Part shown: piece after piece, positions 14,403 through 14,837 of the stretch
Layout of the letters: each line of letters begins with the position of its first letter
Numbering within the stretch: the stretch's first letter is position 1
Assembly: GCA_007124105.1 (NCBI GenBank)
Contig: SLFT01000410.1
Location: 1 to 14,837 of the forward strand
Origin: Candidatus Hydrogenedentota bacterium
GTDB taxonomy: Bacteria; Hydrogenedentota; Hydrogenedentia; Hydrogenedentales; CAITNO01
Direction of reading: 5' to 3'
Length of the DNA stretch: 14,837 nucleotides
Program-made: the position numbers and the translations under genes
The notes under the pieces: model-generated
The model's database searches: none
Told to the model about the DNA's origin: nothing
The model's input: only the letters and a program-made list of their open reading frames with translations

Positions 14403-14837
14403 AACTTCCATTGCTACCTATGTGTTTTTCGCCTGTCTGCTGGTGGCGCTGGCGGCGGTATGCGCCATTGCCCTGCTGTCGGCGCACACCTTTCAACACA
14501 GTTATCGCCAGCGCGTCAGCGATGATCTCGCCGCGTATGCGCAGGCGCTTTCGCATACCGTGGGCGTCGCGTTGCGTTCGGGCGATTATACAGACCTCGA
14601 GGCGCATTGCCGCGCGGCAACGGAAAATCAGCGGCGCCGCATAACCATCATCGGCGCTGACGGCGATGTGCTGGCAGATTCCGAAAAAGACGCCGCCGTC
14701 ATGGGCAGTCACGGCGACCGCGAGGAAGTGCGGCAAGCGTTCGAGGGCGATGGGGGTCAGGCTGTCCGATTCAGCTACACCCTCGGGGTGGACATGCTCT
14801 ATTACGCAGTATCCCTGCGAGACAACGGCGCTACGCT
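14395..14837 (+). CDS. Sensor histidine kinase, PhoR-like, N-terminal part (runs off window)
   Basis: An open frame begins at ATG 14395, overlapping the regulator's stop, and continues to the window edge without a stop (about 147 residues). Residues about 5-30 are a hydrophobic membrane segment (YVFFACLLVALAAVCAIALL). They are followed by an extracytoplasmic region with HTFQHSYRQRVSDDLAAYAQ and then RITIIGADGDVLADSEKDA. The later GSHGDREEVRQAFEGDGGQ and RFSYTLGVDMLYYAVSLRD match the PAS-like sensor part of PhoR/WalK-type kinases, where dG-VlaDSe and h-dRpEi-A motifs are usual. The dimerisation/phosphoacceptor and ATPase domains would lie beyond the window. It is the evident partner of the response regulator. 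Confidence 0.85.
   Translation, partial: MGRTSIATYVFFACLLVALAAVCAIALLSAHTFQHSYRQRVSDDLAAYAQALSHTVGVALRSGDYTDLEAHCRAATENQRRRITIIGADGDVLADSEKDAAVMGSHGDREEVRQAFEGDGGQAVRFSYTLGVDMLYYAVSLRDNGAT

Overview
The window looks like a chromosomal segment of a GC-rich, Gram-negative-type bacterium from an environmental lineage. A DUF1559-like pseudopilin with an H-Xn-DG tail, paired Gfo/Idh/MocA oxidoreductases beside a sugar isomerase, and a DUF58/DUF4129 membrane pair are together typical of Candidatus Hydrogenedentes and of Planctomycetes/Lentisphaerae. This placement is an inference from family content, not a proof. No phage, IS element, CRISPR array, tRNA or rRNA was recognised.

Layout. (1) Positions 1-218 hold the tail of an unidentified Met/Pro-rich protein. 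(2) Positions 240-2144, minus strand: an aspartate/aromatic aminotransferase followed by a small membrane protein. (3) Positions 2145-2596: a 452-bp divergent regulatory region with a tandem palindromic motif. (4) Positions 2597-5721, plus strand: a translationally coupled DUF58 protein and a polytopic membrane protein ending in a DUF4129 domain. The MoxR ATPase and transglutaminase domain that usually accompany such genes are missing. (5) Positions 5722-6249: a 528-bp gap with a perfect 18+18 bp palindrome and a stem-loop close to the next ribosome binding site. (6) Positions 6250-8515: overlapping nfnA/nfnB-like genes encoding a probable electron-bifurcating NADH-dependent ferredoxin:NADP+ oxidoreductase, closed by an intrinsic terminator. 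(7) Positions 8722-9155: a decayed second copy of the DUF4129 gene, with an internal 408-bp deletion exactly between 9-bp repeats and a frameshift at a C8 run. (8) Positions 9258-10244: a pseudopilin. (9) Positions 10458-13488, minus strand: a sugar phosphate isomerase/epimerase and two Gfo/Idh/MocA dehydrogenases, a probable sugar or polyol catabolic cluster, interrupted by an inverted pair of REP-like repeats and ended by an intrinsic terminator. (10) Positions 13689-14837, plus strand: a PhoB-type response regulator overlapping the start of a PhoR-like sensor kinase that runs off the window.

Most of the window is metabolic and regulatory housekeeping. The least ordinary items are the decayed DUF4129 paralogue with its deletion scar, the large palindrome at 5817-5854, the REP-like pair at 12572-12650, and the reduced DUF58/DUF4129 module.
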